A stretch of 64,000 bases of DNA. Origin: Ramazzottius varieornatus. Lineage: Eukaryota; Tardigrada; Eutardigrada; Parachela; Ramazzottiidae. Under the pieces are notes generated by a model. The model searched no databases and was not told the DNA's origin. It saw nothing but the letters and a program-made list of their open reading frames with translations. The position numbers were made by a program, and so were the translations under genes. The DNA is taken from the NCBI GenBank assembly GCA_001949185.1, contig BDGG01000008.1, positions 1,937,576 to 2,001,575 of the forward strand. The letters run 5' to 3'. Of this stretch, positions 43,843 to 55,775 are shown piece by piece. Numbering within the stretch: the stretch's first letter is position 1; each line of letters opens with the position of its first letter.

Positions 43843-46825
43843 TCAGCTTGAGAATTTAGGGCTTCTTCTAGGAGGCGGCGTCGGCGCAGGTCTCCGCGTC
43901 AACCGGGGACTGGGGCGAGCTCGTATACCCTCAAGAATAGGCGATCTGTTGTGAACCGGTTTTGGTACTTCACCATTGTTAACCGTCTCGGGTGGCATAC
44001 TGAATTCTCCCACGCGCAAAGGAGGTCGACTGTTTACACCATCCTGCAAAGTATGCCCGTTTCGGTCTTCCGTTCGGTTCAAAGGTGGTGTCAGTGGCTT
44101 CGTGACTGACGTAGGTGACGTGGATGTGGCTGAAAGCGAGCTGGACGGACGTGTTCGTGAATTCGAAGAGCTGCGGTCCCTGAAAGTTGGGGGTCTTAGA
44201 ACCGGATCGGAAGCGATGGAATCATGGCTGACTGCAGACTTGACACCTGAAATAACCACGTTTGTTATTGATGTTTCTGGTGAAGCGTGTTGTATGAGGA
44301 AACAGCGGAATCCTTTTACTTGGAACCTCCAACGAACGTAAACTTCCGGGTTTCGAAGTTGGTGGCGCCACGGCAGCTATCCTTACGGAGGTCTCCTTTC
44401 TGATCTGGTTCGCGATGTCGGAGTGACCCGTGCTGATTGCTGATTTGAAACCTGAAGAAGGATCGTTGAGCGCAATATTTCGGCCACACGGTACGTCGTC
44501 GGGGATAACAGGGTGCGGTTAGAAAACGGCTTACTCTGTGTTTCACTGAAGGTGCTCTTGGCATCGGTATAATTGCTCTTTGTTTGAGTGTCCGAAAGGT
44601 ACTCTTCTGGTGGAGGTGGTGGACTTGCTCCACTGTCTGATAGAATAAAGGATCTCGTGTCCACTGATATGCAGTCTTCGAACTGATCCCGGTCTGATCG
44701 TCGGGACGAACTTCTTGAGCGCAAGTCGTTGTACGAAGAGCCGGCAACCGACATTGGCCCGAAGGAAGCCACACGTGGGACATTACAGCTTCCATTCCGT
44801 CTCTTCATATCTTCGTCCAGTTCGCTCACTGAAAGAAACCAACTGGTAATGCTTTTTGTGCGAAACCATAGAAGAACAGCAAAGATACAGGAGAAACAAC
44901 ATCCGAGTCCGTATACACAAAATCTTCAGCCATAAGGAACATCTACCTCACTGTCAGGAAAATTTAGTCCTTACCAACGTCAAACAGAGCCTTAGTTTCT
45001 TTTTGGTAAGGAAACGTATCGCTCTTGCAAGGACTTACAGATGCGTTCGACGTCTTCGCTGACGCGTGTTCTTGCCGATATCAGGGTGTATCCATTCTTC
45101 GGGAAAGCCAGTCCCTCTGCAGGACCGATGGAATCTCCCTCGTTTGCCACATCGTGGAATGCCTCACCGTAAGCATGTAGCGACCCTTCCGGAGTAAAGT
45201 ACTCGGAAGAGCCGGAAGCCAGTGAACGGTCGTTGCTGACCGAGCGATGCATAGATCCGTTTGGTGTGAAATATGCAGAGGACGCCACTGAGCTCAATCC
45301 CGACTGCCGATCCATCTTGGACAACAAGGCGCTGTACTTCTTCGAGACGACTTCCAGTGCGTCTTCCGCAAGCTGTGCTCGATCCCTTTCGAGGATGAGT
45401 TCCTCCTCCCTTTTCTGTGGAAAATTTAGCATCCATCCATTAACATAACATCTCTTTTGTCCACGAAGTTTCGTTGTAGGACTTGTAATTCTATTATCTC
45501 AAGAGAATGGCCTGCCGTAATTCGACTAATTTTCTACAATTTTTCTTACTCTGTTCTCCTGCAGAACCGCATCGTGAAATTCCCGCAACGATTTTTGCGC
45601 TCTTTCAGACGCTCCCACGACATCTTGGACACTGTGTCCCACGCCGGCTTCCTCTATCCTTGGCTGGACATCTCGCAGAGCGTTGTGAAGCGTGAAGAGC
45701 GACCTGTGCAAGGTTTCCAGCCGCTCCTTGGCTTCCTTGGCCAAACCTTCCAAGAAGTCGGCGTCACTGACGCCGGTACTGGCAGCTGTCTTGACACCGA
45801 TACAGTTGTTGGCATAAGCAATATGACTTTTCAGTGCTTGTATCCATTCCTAAAATAAGCACATAATAAGTCTTGCTCATATGCTTGTTTCTTAACGAAC
45901 TGATATTTTTAGACATCGGAACAATTTAGGCTTTGTTGACACTATCCATACGCCATAGACTCAGTACTTCAAACGTAATCGTCAACCAATCATGGACCAC
46001 TGAAGTCTGAGCGAGGGAATGAATTCGAGAAATATTTGACACTTACTCCGCGAAAAGAAGCACGTAGATCCAGTGGTACTTTGAACTTGAGCGATGCACC
46101 ATTGCATAGTCGAATCTTGATGGAATTTGGCTTCTTGCCTTCCTGAAAGAAAACAATCCAAGCATGCCGTATAAATTAAACACCGACAAAGAAATCGAAC
46201 GTGTTACTCTGCGTGGCGGAATTTGTCTGATGATTTGGCTGTGTCGCCCACAGTTTACAAAATAGCCGAAAGACATATTATGACGAACGCGACCGCTCGA
46301 CCAAGAACCTATTAATTTCATGGAACAAGCGCTCATTTTGAAAGGCATACTCTTGACTCGTAAACCTGGAAACTGCGCGTGGGTAAACACCACAGGCAAG
46401 CTTTGCTCACCAGTCTCTGTAAGTACGATGGCAGAAACCCACCTTGACGATGGCTAAATCCAGATGCACGTGATGGCCGGACTTCTTGGTGAAGTTGGTC
46501 TCGGACCGATCGGTATCCAGATCCGATCTGAGGGAGAGAAGTTTTGGTCTCGGACAAAATGAACGAGTTAGACTGCAGACTATACTTTTGTGCAAATGAA
46601 AGCCCCTCTTGCTGCACGTACTGTTTGTCATAAATAAGTATAGTCCCACGATGTAGCCGCACCCAGCTTTTTCTGGTGCCCATCCATGACTTCTGCAACA
46701 AAAACCTTTACATTGTTTTGTGCTAATACTCTAAATCCAGTGCGCAAAATGCCCGTTACTCAAGCAGTGTTTGAGTGAAACGCACTTACCCGGTACAAAT
46801 ATCCTTCGAATGTCCGGCAAACCAT
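43843..46825 (-). CDS. PH-domain and coiled-coil protein, OSBP-like N-terminal architecture
   Basis: Eight exons, 46790-46825, 46586-46692, 46443-46527, 46047-46142, 45550-45849, 45039-45414, 44387-44828 and 43843-44326, join in frame to 641 residues. A PH domain occupies roughly residues 7-120 (FEGYLYRKSWMGTRKSWVRL, RGTILIYDKQ, NSIKIRLCNGASLKFKVP, EWIQALKSHI). It is followed by about 100 residues of helix/coiled coil (ERLETLHRSLFTLHNALRD), a second coil (REEELILERDRAQLAEDALE) and a repeat of AYFTPNGS/EYFTPEGS. The rest is a long Ser/Pro/Arg-rich disordered tail with PPPPP and TPPPRR stretches. PH plus coils plus an EYF-type linker recalls OSBP/ORP4, but no sterol-binding ORD domain follows. 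The start is the first ATG in frame; two short in-frame introns in the tail were rejected because only read-through keeps frame. Confidence 0.65.
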
Positions 46826-48193
46826 GACTCGATGGTGATACAAAAATAATTTTCCGGCAGATACCACACCTTTTTCACAAGAATTCAGTTTGGGATCTTA
46901 TGCTGGAACATGTAATGAGCGTTATCCGGTGCGAAGTTGAAAAACTGGAAACGGTGGATTATTGACGTATCGATCTGGTTCACTGGTCATCATTCCGGCT
47001 AATTTTCCGGTCAGTCACTGGCATCTGTCGTTCCAGACCATGTCCACTATTCATCGATATTTGTGCACAGTAGGGTAGCTTTACTCAGCCGCTGCAGTTC
47101 CCGTACCGTACAGTAGTACAAAATGATGCAAGCTAGCGGGGATGGAATTTCAAACAGACCTTGAGATTCAAGCTCAACTACACACAACTTCCGTAATGCG
47201 TGCCGCGACTGTGTATTTCAAAGTCATTCATGGGCAATCGAGACAGACTCTGACAAAATTCATACGCGCAGTTGGAGTTCGTAAGCCGATGTGTTTTCGC
47301 CTGCATGACCACGGCTCCGCTGTAAACTTGACGGCTAGCTGGGTAGCTAGCTAACCAGTCTGTAGTTACGCCATCAGTTTAACGATAGCACAAAGTACAG
47401 CTTGCTCATGGCTAACTGTCTGCTTGAGTAGATATCGCTTTGGGTTATCTCACCACCAGGTATTCAACTTTTGTTGCAGTCCGATATCAGAAGTGCGTTC
47501 GAAAAGTGAGAGTGAACATCCTAAAGCACGACGGTCCTATGTATTATGGCCACATTCTCAAAGCGCCTTTAGGTATCGCCGTAACTCTTTGTGTAGCATC
47601 AATATGGCGGGTGGCTGTAACATGGAGTGAGAACCCGTAAGATGGCGCCTCTGTTACCGCGAGATTCACGTGGTAGCGAGATTTGAGTCGCCTGATACTC
47701 CACTGCGGACCGCAAAGAAATCAGGTTCTCTGGAAACTTCCGGAGTCTGATGTACAGCTACAGCCAATATTTGCAGTATTCTGAATTGTTTCGCAAGCGC
47801 CATGTGGGTTAATGATTGGCGAGCTTACGCAGCAGAAGGCGCCACCTGTCTGGCGAGCGCTTCTTGGTCACACCATCAATTCCTGCTCGTAGCTGGCCAT
47901 CGTCCATCAAGCAGCGCTGCACTCGTCAGCAGAGATTTGGTTCTGGTTTCGCTAGAGTCGAAGACACTGTTCCTCAAAGCAAGTCTCATTCTGCGAGTGC
48001 TTTCCACCATCCAACCCACCCTGTATTTCCTGTTGTTCTGCAGCTTTGTCGATCTCGATCTATGAATACACCGTTCGCGATAAAGTAGGCTTCGTTAGCT
48101 TTTCGCATGACTGTACAAGTGTATCAAAGCGCTGAGCATGGGAGCTCGAACTCTCCACCACGACCACTACAACAGACTCCCACAGTTATTAAC

Positions 48194-49241
48194 TGATAAT
48201 TAAAAATGGTCAAAAACGATCGTTTTGGATTTAGAATTTCAGTGCGACAATCAGAACCGGAGATGTCGTGCTGGACACAGGACAGTTCTAAGATTCATCG
48301 ATATCAGAATCACTGTAATCTGAACTGTTGAAATAGAAAAAATTACGGTTGGCAATCGGAATACAGAATGTAGCTATTTGAATCATTGAATGAATTCGAA
48401 TCTGCGTCAACGGGGTCGTAGAACGCAGGTGGGCGCATCAAGTGTCGGAGTTTTTGCGTGATCTGACGCCTGATCGCGGAACGCGTGTGCGTATGTGCAT
48501 GTCATGCGACGCAGCAAGTACGGCTTACTGTTATGCTCCGTGAAGCGCGCACGGTGCACTAACGTACGAGCTATATTGCACCCTTCCCAATATTTCCCAC
48601 TACCAAATCCCACGGGCATGTTTCGCGATCATGATGACATTATAGAAGGCTCGGCGAAGCTAAAATAAGCCGTTTTAGCCGTTCTTAGCCCTGGCTAAAA
48701 ATGTTTTAACCACGGCTAAAGCAGCTAAAATATTTTTAGCCACGGCTAGAATGTATTGTGCGTTCGAATGATTTATCGATGCCAAACCTATTTTAGCCGA
48801 CACAACATCAATAAATCAAGTTAGCCGCACAATACATTTTAGCCGTGGCTAAAAGTATTTTAGCTGCTTTAGCCGCGGCTAAAACCTTTTTTAGCCACGG
48901 CTAAGAACGGCTGAAGCGGCTAACCTTAGAGCCTTCTCTAGATGTCATATACTCTAGAGGCATCAGGAGGCATCACGGTACCTGTACACATCACCTCATC
49001 CGTTTTCGACTTTTCATTGCCCTGAGTGTAACGGGCATTGTTTCGAACATCGACGAGCATCCATGCGGATGGAACAAGAAACTCAGGTCACAAATATGTT
49101 TGTCTGAATGCTGGAACCTAAAAAAAGACACCTCAACAATTAGAATAATTTCAGTTGCTGTCGCGAGGTGAATTTCGATTGATTGCTGGTTTACCTACAC
49201 TCGATGTCAGATAATTGAAATCGCTGCCGCCCGAGGTACTT
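48194..49241. repeat. Dispersed repeat family R1, copy 2
   Basis: It shares ordered blocks with 30401-31720: TGATAATTAAAAATGG at the left end, AAGTGTCGGAGTTT, CTTCCCAATATTTCCC, ATTTCAGTTGCTGTCGCGAG and GCCCGAGGTACTTC at the right. It lacks the nested MITE of copy 1 and instead carries a large TTAGCC-rich palindrome in the middle. Confidence 0.65.
48645..48945. repeat. TTAGCC-rich palindrome, ~115-bp arms
   Basis: The left arm (about 48645-48760) and the reverse complement of the right arm (about 48815-48945) align closely, through AGCCGTTCTTAGCC, CGGCTAAAGCAGCTAAAATA and ATGTATTGTGCG. Each arm is itself built of near-repeats of GGCTAAAA/TTAGCC every 15-25 bp, so many alternative foldings exist. 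The outermost GAAGGCTC ends are also inverted. Confidence 0.8.
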
Positions 49242-49566
49242 CAGCTCAGTATTTTCCTCATTTTAAAATCGGACGGATTTTCTGCGCTACATAGGGATCA
49301 CAGAACGGAGTCACAATATTTCAAGGCCCTACAAGATGTATTACGAATAAACAGAACAGTTCTTCAACTGTGATTCAACGTTTCCGCGAGCATGCTAAAT
49401 TCGTCGCAGAGATAGACCTTACGTACATTATGTGCACATCTCTCCCGGTTTTACTGGTGTGATTTGGCACCGGCGCCAGAAGTGGTTTCCAGGCCGTGTT
49501 AAAGCTATTGTCTTCTTCAATTTCGAAAGCTTTGTTCGACTGAAACGTGAAGTTTGATTGCAGTTG

Positions 49567-49976
49567 GTGATAATATTCTGAGCAACGGCGACACTGTTGA
49601 TCCTGATTTTCACGCTACGGAGTCTGAAACAACAGGTCACACTGGCAAACGGGGAGCTAGAGGGATAAGTACTGCAGATTCACCGATGGTGGAACACGAA
49701 AGGTCGTTCACATCTCGGGATACTGCTGGCATTCGTCACTTGAGCCGAGGTACCTCGGTCGTATCGAACACTGGCACAGAAACCTTACTTAACAAGGAAG
49801 TGCCTAACGCTCAAGGCAAAAGGAAGTCAAAAGTCAACCGCAACATAAGACTGGTGCTAGCTCTCCTCCTGGTGCGGATTGTCTTGTGGACATCGCTTAC
49901 AGTCACTAGCATTTTGTGGTTTATACGTAAAACCGAAATAAACAGTGAAAGCGGTCATCGCTGCAAAGATTCTTAG
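49567..49976 (+). CDS. Possible exon of a small single-pass membrane protein
   Basis: About 136 codons are open after an acceptor-like TTGCAG and end at TAG (49974-49976). The encoded stretch is hydrophilic (Ser/Thr-rich), then a basic KRKSKVNRN, then a hydrophobic segment (LVLALLLVRIVLWTSLTVTS). That is the look of a type II or tail-anchored protein. No ATG lies in frame at the front, so a first exon must lie upstream if this is a gene; I could not find it. A minus-strand reading frame overlaps its 3' part. Chance is possible. Confidence 0.3.
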
Positions 49977-50652
49977 CTCTTTGTTCTTCATCTTTCTTCC
50001 TAGTTTTAGGAAAGCAGCTTTCGATTCACTCAAACAGCTTTCGAGCCAGTTTATACGTTTTGCTAAGTTTGTCACTGAACCTAGAAGATCTTTTTCCTGG
50101 CTTTTCAACCGCGTTCAAGTCCGCAATTTATTCAAAATTAGTCGTCATATAATTTTTAGTCGGTCCGGCTGCGCTCTGTGCTCGTAGATCCGGAAAGCAT
50201 AATGCACCCTGATATCAAAGTAGACACAAAGTTCACCCCCCACAACCTGTTCACCATCTGAACGGCGATTTACCAAATGTCTATTACAATGTTACAATTT
50301 GAGACAGCAATAAAACAGGTGGATTGGCACGGGTCGATCGTCGCAACAGTTCCGAATTCAACAGTCATCCAAACACAAAATAAATAATCTTGGGGGGTGC
50401 AGGAGCGTTATCTTATCTTTACTATTCTTTTACGACTTGACACATGCAAGTCGCTCCTTTCATTAACTTCGAAGGTCAACAACACATCTGTCAGTCAGAG
50501 AGAATCGTCCCAGCTCACAACGCGAGGAAGCACTATCGTTTCACATCAACGCCGTAAGAGCTTACTATAGATGTCCGTAAGAAGGGTCTGCAGTATCATT
50601 TTTCCAATGGATGCAGCAGCGCAGTGTGAAGATGGAAAAGTAACAATCCAAG

Positions 50653-52005
50653 ATGGCTACCGTCATGAAGGACGCCTGTGGTCGCGAGCAGGGCCTCGCC
50701 GCTAACGTGCCCAGTAATCTCACGGACTGGGCATGGATTACCAAGATCTCATTCCCAGCTTTCTTAGCGATCTGTACGATCGGAAACCTTCTCGGACTCA
50801 TTCTGCTGCGGAAAGATGCCAAATCAACAAAACGTACTTTTCTCCTGTGCTTATTCTCAGTGAGCCTCTGTTTCATGTAAGTATCGAGAATTTCGTGATT
50901 CAGATCTTAAATTCTTTTCTGGAAAACTTGATCGGTTTCTTCCTGCTTTAAAGGTGGACTCGATTGTTTTTATACTTGGGCATCGGTGTGTGGCGCCTAC
51001 CAGATCCAGAGAGCTTGTACGGACGTTTCTTCGCTGCCACGGCCGGCTATTGGTTTTACATGGATGTGTTCCTGTACCTGATGGCACAATGGTAACGTGC
51101 ATCTGCGCACAATTGCTCTGTCGCAACGTTTCTCTCATGTATTTGTTTCCTAGGGTTGTGCTGGCCTTCACAGCCGAAAGATACATCGCCATTTCCTACC
51201 CAATCTACCACCGAGCCAGACCACAAAAAATTACGGCCATTGGCGCAATAATGATCATCACACTGGTAGGCGTCGCGAGCTCGCTGTATACCCCGATCGG
51301 GTACTACTGGCTCCGAGCAAATCCCGGACCAAAAAACAACACTTCCCTCCAGCAAATGTCGGAAAGCTTGATGGAATGGCGCAGAGTGGACATGTGGATC
51401 GAGGTAAGTCTCGCAGCAAACACTACCATTTTACGGTCGAATTCAAAATCAATTATTAGGCTGTTGTCCGCCTGCTGGTGTACCTCGCCATCATTGGACT
51501 TGACATCGCTATACTCCGCACGTTACATCAACGGAAGTACAGCATCTCAGCTCGTAATAAAGCTCGGAGTACCACTGCCAGTCCTACCAATATTCCTGTC
51601 GACTCAACGATCGACTCGCGGAACAAGTCGAAAGGTCTCGCTCAGCTGAAGACGCACCGGAACGCTACCACGGTTCTGCTCTGTGGCTCCCTCTTCTTCC
51701 TGGTTACACAATGTCCCGAAGTCGTGATGTCCATCCTGGTCGTCCTGAACAATCCCCCCGCCTGCGCGTTCCAGATCACAGTGAAGTTTCTCCTGATTTA
51801 TGGCCCAATTCAAGTCTTTTTGGTCAGCTCTTATTTCTCGCTAAACTTCCTTTTGTACATATCACCATTTATGTACCTTCGAACAGTCCGATGCGGGTCC
51901 TCGGGGCTCGAATCATCTAGCACAGGTTTATCGTCAGCCCAGAGTATTTGTACAACTCACACAATCTCGCCACACTATGCGTCATCGCAAAGTGTCAACA
52001 GGTAA
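50653..52005 (+). CDS. Orphan class A GPCR, peptide-receptor-like
   Basis: Four exons, 50653-50876, 50954-51091, 51154-51403 and 51460-52005, join in frame to 385 residues. The N-terminus has possible N-glycosylation (NLT). TM1 contains IGNLLGLILL. TM2/TM3 are in exon 2, and TM3 ends in LAFTAERYIAISYP, an ERY variant of DRY followed by the typical IxxP. TM4 and TM5 follow in exons 3-4. TM6 is LLCGSLFFLVTQCPEV, and TM7 ends in SLNFLLYISPF, where NPxxY reads NFLLY. The C-tail is Ser-rich. The pattern resembles FMRFamide/neuropeptide-type invertebrate receptors, but subfamily and ligand cannot be set from this sequence. Confidence 0.8.
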
Positions 52006-52316
52006 TCAGATTACACCGTCGAACGTCAGCCAACATAAAGAATTTCATTTACCCACCACGTACAACCGGTAGGATTGACGTGTTTTAGCAAATAAGGATG
52101 TTAGTTCTGAAATTCCTCGACGCGCATCTCCCTGCAGCAGCAGCAACTATGTCATGCTAGTTCCGTTTATTCAAGTATCAGTAAGTAATTCAGTTCGAAG
52201 CTCGAAATTCTCGGACATCAGCAGGACGCAACCACAGAAAACTTGAAGCAGGTGGTTAAAACACAATTTTTTGTTGCGAGTAGTAATGCGTTCTATGCGG
52301 AGCTATAACACTAAAT
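52006..52316. other. Short spacer between convergent genes
   Basis: Nothing beyond the presumed 3' UTRs of the GPCR and the SLC35G1-like gene was recognised. Confidence 0.4.
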
Positions 52317-53681
52317 TTAAACTGGGTTCGAGGCGGCGGGCACCACAGATGGTGCCATCCCAAGTGCTTTCTTTGCCCGTCTCCTGACTTTAGTTCTCGT
52401 AGCTTCCACAGGATCCATCATTTTTCCCACGAATATCACAACTCGCGAACTGGGCGGTAGTTTCTGCACAGTTTCCTTCATGCTCAAGAGGGCCACACAA
52501 ACGATCACTAAGACTGCGCCAATGATGCTGAAGTAGTGAGGAACCAGCTTGAAGACGGTCAGTTGCCAGATGAAAGACCAGACGATATCAAACGTCCGTA
52601 ACAAGGCAATCAGACCAGCGGACTCGAGCCTCAACGCTCGATTCATCGATTCATTCGAAACCAGGGATAATATCCCCACACCGAAGATACTGCCGATAAC
52701 CTTCGGGTCCGTCGGGACGAAGAACTCGTGCAGTGCACCCGTGATGATGAAAGACAGGATCGCTCCAATCGTCGCCGTGTAGAATGAGATGATGGTACTG
52801 TTCAGCTCTTTCATGAACCTCAAAGCAACGTACACTGAAGCTGTCAGAATCGCCGCCGCTAACGCTGAGATGTATCCCCAGAGTTTGAACTCAGGGTTGA
52901 TGTCCGCCACGGGTGTACCGAATATAGCAGGAGGTCGAGCAACTAGTATACAACCAATCAGCGTTACAATGATAGCGAAACCATGTGACCATCGTAGAGG
53001 TTCCTTGAGGAATATCCGACCGAAAATGGCGACAAAAACTGGGCTGCTGAAAAGGATGACTGAAGCGTCGGCCAGTGGGAGTTTCTGTAAAGCTAGGTAA
53101 CTGGTGAAGGTGGCGCCAGCTCCGACTACCGCACGTAGTACTAGGACCCATCCGAATTGTTTGATCATTGCCCAGTCGAATGGGTTAGCTTTCTGCTGCA
53201 GTAGGTAAGCGCCCAAGAGTGGAATCATGACGGCGTAACGGTACCCGGCGATCTCAAAAATACTCTTGGTCTCCACGAATTTGATCAACAGGGCGATGAT
53301 GGAATTGGTCAAGCCAGAGAAGAGTCCGAGTAATATGCCGAAGGCGGATTTGATATTTCGGCAGTATTTCCGCTGTGGCTGTGCGTCTGCGTCCGCAAGG
53401 CTGCTGTCGCCATCATCAGGTCCGATGCCTTTGTCATCGGTCTGCGTTGCAGCTTCGAGGAAACTCGTTCGGAAAACAGCTTCGTGTGGAAGGGTGAGAA
53501 TGAACTGAAGAGGATCAGATGTGAAAGGTTTGTGCGGATGGACTTCAGCGGTCGCTGAAGTCGCGTCCATTGCAAAGGAACTAATGGACGTGAGCTCAAG
53601 CGCACATATTCCATCGTCGTCATCCCCGTTTTCTCCAGCAGCGGGAATGTATGCCGGTGGGTTCACATCCGGGTAAGCCAT
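52317..53681 (-). CDS. SLC35G1-like drug/metabolite transporter (EamA fold)
   Basis: A single uninterrupted ORF of 454 residues; the ATG at 53681 is preceded by a likely 5'UTR acceptor (CTG-ACAG). After an acidic N-terminal tail of about 125 residues come ten hydrophobic segments forming two EamA repeats: AFGILLGLFSGLTNSIIAL, VVGAGATFTSYLALQKLPLADASVILFSSPVFVAIFGRIFLKEP and IVTLIGCILVARPP in the first, and TASVYVALRFMKELNSTIIS and ALRLESAGLIALLRTFDIVW in the second. SLC35G members sit in ER/plasma membranes with poorly known substrates. The C-tail is basic (KVRRRAKKA). All other genes here with membrane spans are split by introns, so an intronless CDS may point to a retrocopy, though it is intact. 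Confidence 0.9.
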   Translation of the reverse strand: MAYPDVNPPAYIPAAGENGDDDDGICALELTSISSFAMDATSATAEVHPHKPFTSDPLQFILTLPHEAVFRTSFLEAATQTDDKGIGPDDGDSSLADADAQPQRKYCRNIKSAFGILLGLFSGLTNSIIALLIKFVETKSIFEIAGYRYAVMIPLLGAYLLQQKANPFDWAMIKQFGWVLVLRAVVGAGATFTSYLALQKLPLADASVILFSSPVFVAIFGRIFLKEPLRWSHGFAIIVTLIGCILVARPPAIFGTPVADINPEFKLWGYISALAAAILTASVYVALRFMKELNSTIISFYTATIGAILSFIITGALHEFFVPTDPKVIGSIFGVGILSLVSNESMNRALRLESAGLIALLRTFDIVWSFIWQLTVFKLVPHYFSIIGAVLVIVCVALLSMKETVQKLPPSSRVVIFVGKMMDPVEATRTKVRRRAKKALGMAPSVVPAASNPV

Positions 53682-54746
53682 GTTGGTTGCTACGTCCAAC
53701 TGTCAGAGGGTTGTGTTACAAGACAGGACAGTTGAAATGTTAGACTGAACCGGAAGGAAGTCTGGTGAGCTACTACCTGTCTTCCATACAAGCAAAGAGA
53801 AATATTTCAATGTTTCTGATCATGATATGCGAAGGTCGATTAAATAGATTGGTCGAGGGACATCATATTCCGGTTCGATCACATCGTTAAATCGTTATGC
53901 AGACGCGGGCAAAAGACATGTCTGAGTACCGACACATCCGTTGCAGAAAGATTGATGACTTCGGCTGTGATATTCCAGGAGGTCTCAAAAAATGTCTATC
54001 CAGCAGACAAGTACTGTGCCACTGCGTGCGTCTTGAAAACCCCGACATATTGCGCGTGCAATAAAAGACATGACCGAGCTGCTGAAACAACGGATTGCAA
54101 GAAGAGCGAAAGTCTGTGAGGAGTTATTTGGTTCAGTGGATCTAAATGTTTGTGACGTACTTTGGGTTCTGATATAATTCCCCCGTTTTCGGACGTAGTA
54201 AAAGATTCTGAACCAATTGATCGCTGCGAATAATAGAAAGGCGGAGAAACTACCAGGGAACAGGTTAATACATAAGTACGTATGTACTCCCTGATTTTGC
54301 AGTAAATTGTGCTATTTGTGCGCATATATAACTACGTCTGGCTACGCGTCGCGTCTCGCGTATGTTTTCGCGTCAGGCTCAACGCTTCAAGCTTAAGGTA
54401 TAGCGCTAGCAAAATCGCTGCCGATGGCCAAGCCGTCGTAGTTCAAGGGCGTTATTGCAACTAAGCTTAAGTTTAATTTATGTCCGATCATCAACCTTGC
54501 AGATACTGGTTTTTTGACAATACACAGTATAATACATATGTCTTCCCCACTGCATACGGTCTGTCCCGTGGTGTTCATCCGTTGGTCAATCTGGTAATCA
54601 GCGAACGTAATCCAACTCGATCCTTGTTCAGCTTGCACAAATTTAATCCGATGTCGCCAAACGTCAACAAAATGTAGTCCACGCGTCGCTTCTCGAGAAA
54701 AGTACAATGATTATCAGAATGCTCGGCTGACGAAGTTGGACATATG

Positions 54747-54922
54747 TACACACACGAGGGATAAGTTTGGAACAATAAAAAGTTTGGAACAGGCGATTCC
54801 GAAACAGCGGAACGGAAGTTCGTACATTTTTTGATAATTCTCTACGGCTGAATTCTTAGTCTACCGTCTTTTCCTCCTATTCCAAACTTTTTACGGTTCT
54901 GAACTTTCCCTTTGTGCGTGTA
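54747..54922. mobile_element. MITE related to family M1, copy 3
   Basis: The ends are inverted repeats beginning TACACACACGAGGG / TACACGCACAAAGGG and continuing through AAAAAGTTTGGAA. The ends resemble family M1 at 31834 and 33998, while the interior is diverged. Confidence 0.6.
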
Positions 54923-55217
54923 CGAGTAATCGAGTTTTAATGCGACATGAGACCTCGGAATATGAAGTCGCGGCTAGACTGACTTCCGGGTTCTGTTTGG
55001 TGGGTTATTGCCGGGTTCAGTAGGCTTATTCGGAAGACGGCGGTACCACATCTCCAGACTTCAATATAACTACAGGTGTCTAGGACAATGAAGTAGATTA
55101 TCTGAAAGGCAAGATTTGATGAAGCACCAGATCAATGAAGCCAGCATAACATGTGCTTTTAGTGATTACTACTTCAATAGTCGTTTTAGCAAACTGCGGC
55201 CGACCTATGCGAGCTGC

Positions 55218-55775
55218 TCAGAGTTTTTCCGTCACACGAATGGTCAGGTAGGCTCTGATGTACTGTAGATAGACGCGCAAGCCAGCCTGGATGGCGCACG
55301 GACCATCAGGTAACTCGTCAACTCGATGACTAACGTCGTCAGATATCAAAAGTACTACGATTACGCCAACGGCCCGGCCGCAAGCGACCATCGGTGCGCA
55401 AAGTTTTGATTGTCTTAGCAGAGGCGGAACGTTTACAGAAGTACCGAACCGCCTCTCAGCAAGAAAGCTGTTTCTGGCGGTCCGTACTCCGAAGCATAGT
55501 CGGACTCTGCCGAACCACCGCCCTCCACCATCTGCTGTCGGGTCTCGCCTGTCTTCACAGACGGGTACAAACATCAATGGAAAGCTCTTACGCCAAAGTT
55601 GTTGGATAAATGAAGGGAACGTGATGGTTCTCCGTGACCCGGGCTGCAAGATCAGGAGGGTTGGGTTTAGGGATGAGAGGCGTAGCTTAGAACTTCTATT
55701 TGGTCGCGTAACCGCGCAATCTGGCCATGCACCACGAGCGGAAACTCGGTACGCGCGACATTGTAAAGCGTTCAT
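55218..55775 (-). other. Unassigned ORF, weak GAF-domain resemblance
   Basis: The ORF has 185 codons starting at an ATG. Its last third (QSKLCAPMVACGRAVGVIVV and the helix AIQAGLRVYLQYIRAYL) loosely recalls the end of a GAF domain in cyclic-nucleotide phosphodiesterases. The first half looks like noise, rich in Arg, and no partner exon was found. It may be an old exon fragment or chance. Confidence 0.2.

Larger units (their letters stand above)
46826..50652. other. Repeat-rich interval, one possible small gene
   Basis: Besides the repeat at 48194-49241, its palindrome and the possible exon at 49567-49976, I see no supported gene. Reading frames at 47142-48088 are short, overlapping and unrecognised. 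Confidence 0.4.

Noticed and set aside
44451-44535. Apparent intron in the tail of the PH/coiled-coil gene (GTAAGC donor, TTCAG acceptor)
   Set aside because: Splicing it puts the long Pro/Ser-rich last exon out of frame; read-through keeps frame with the GTAAGG donor at 44386 and the acceptor at 44327.
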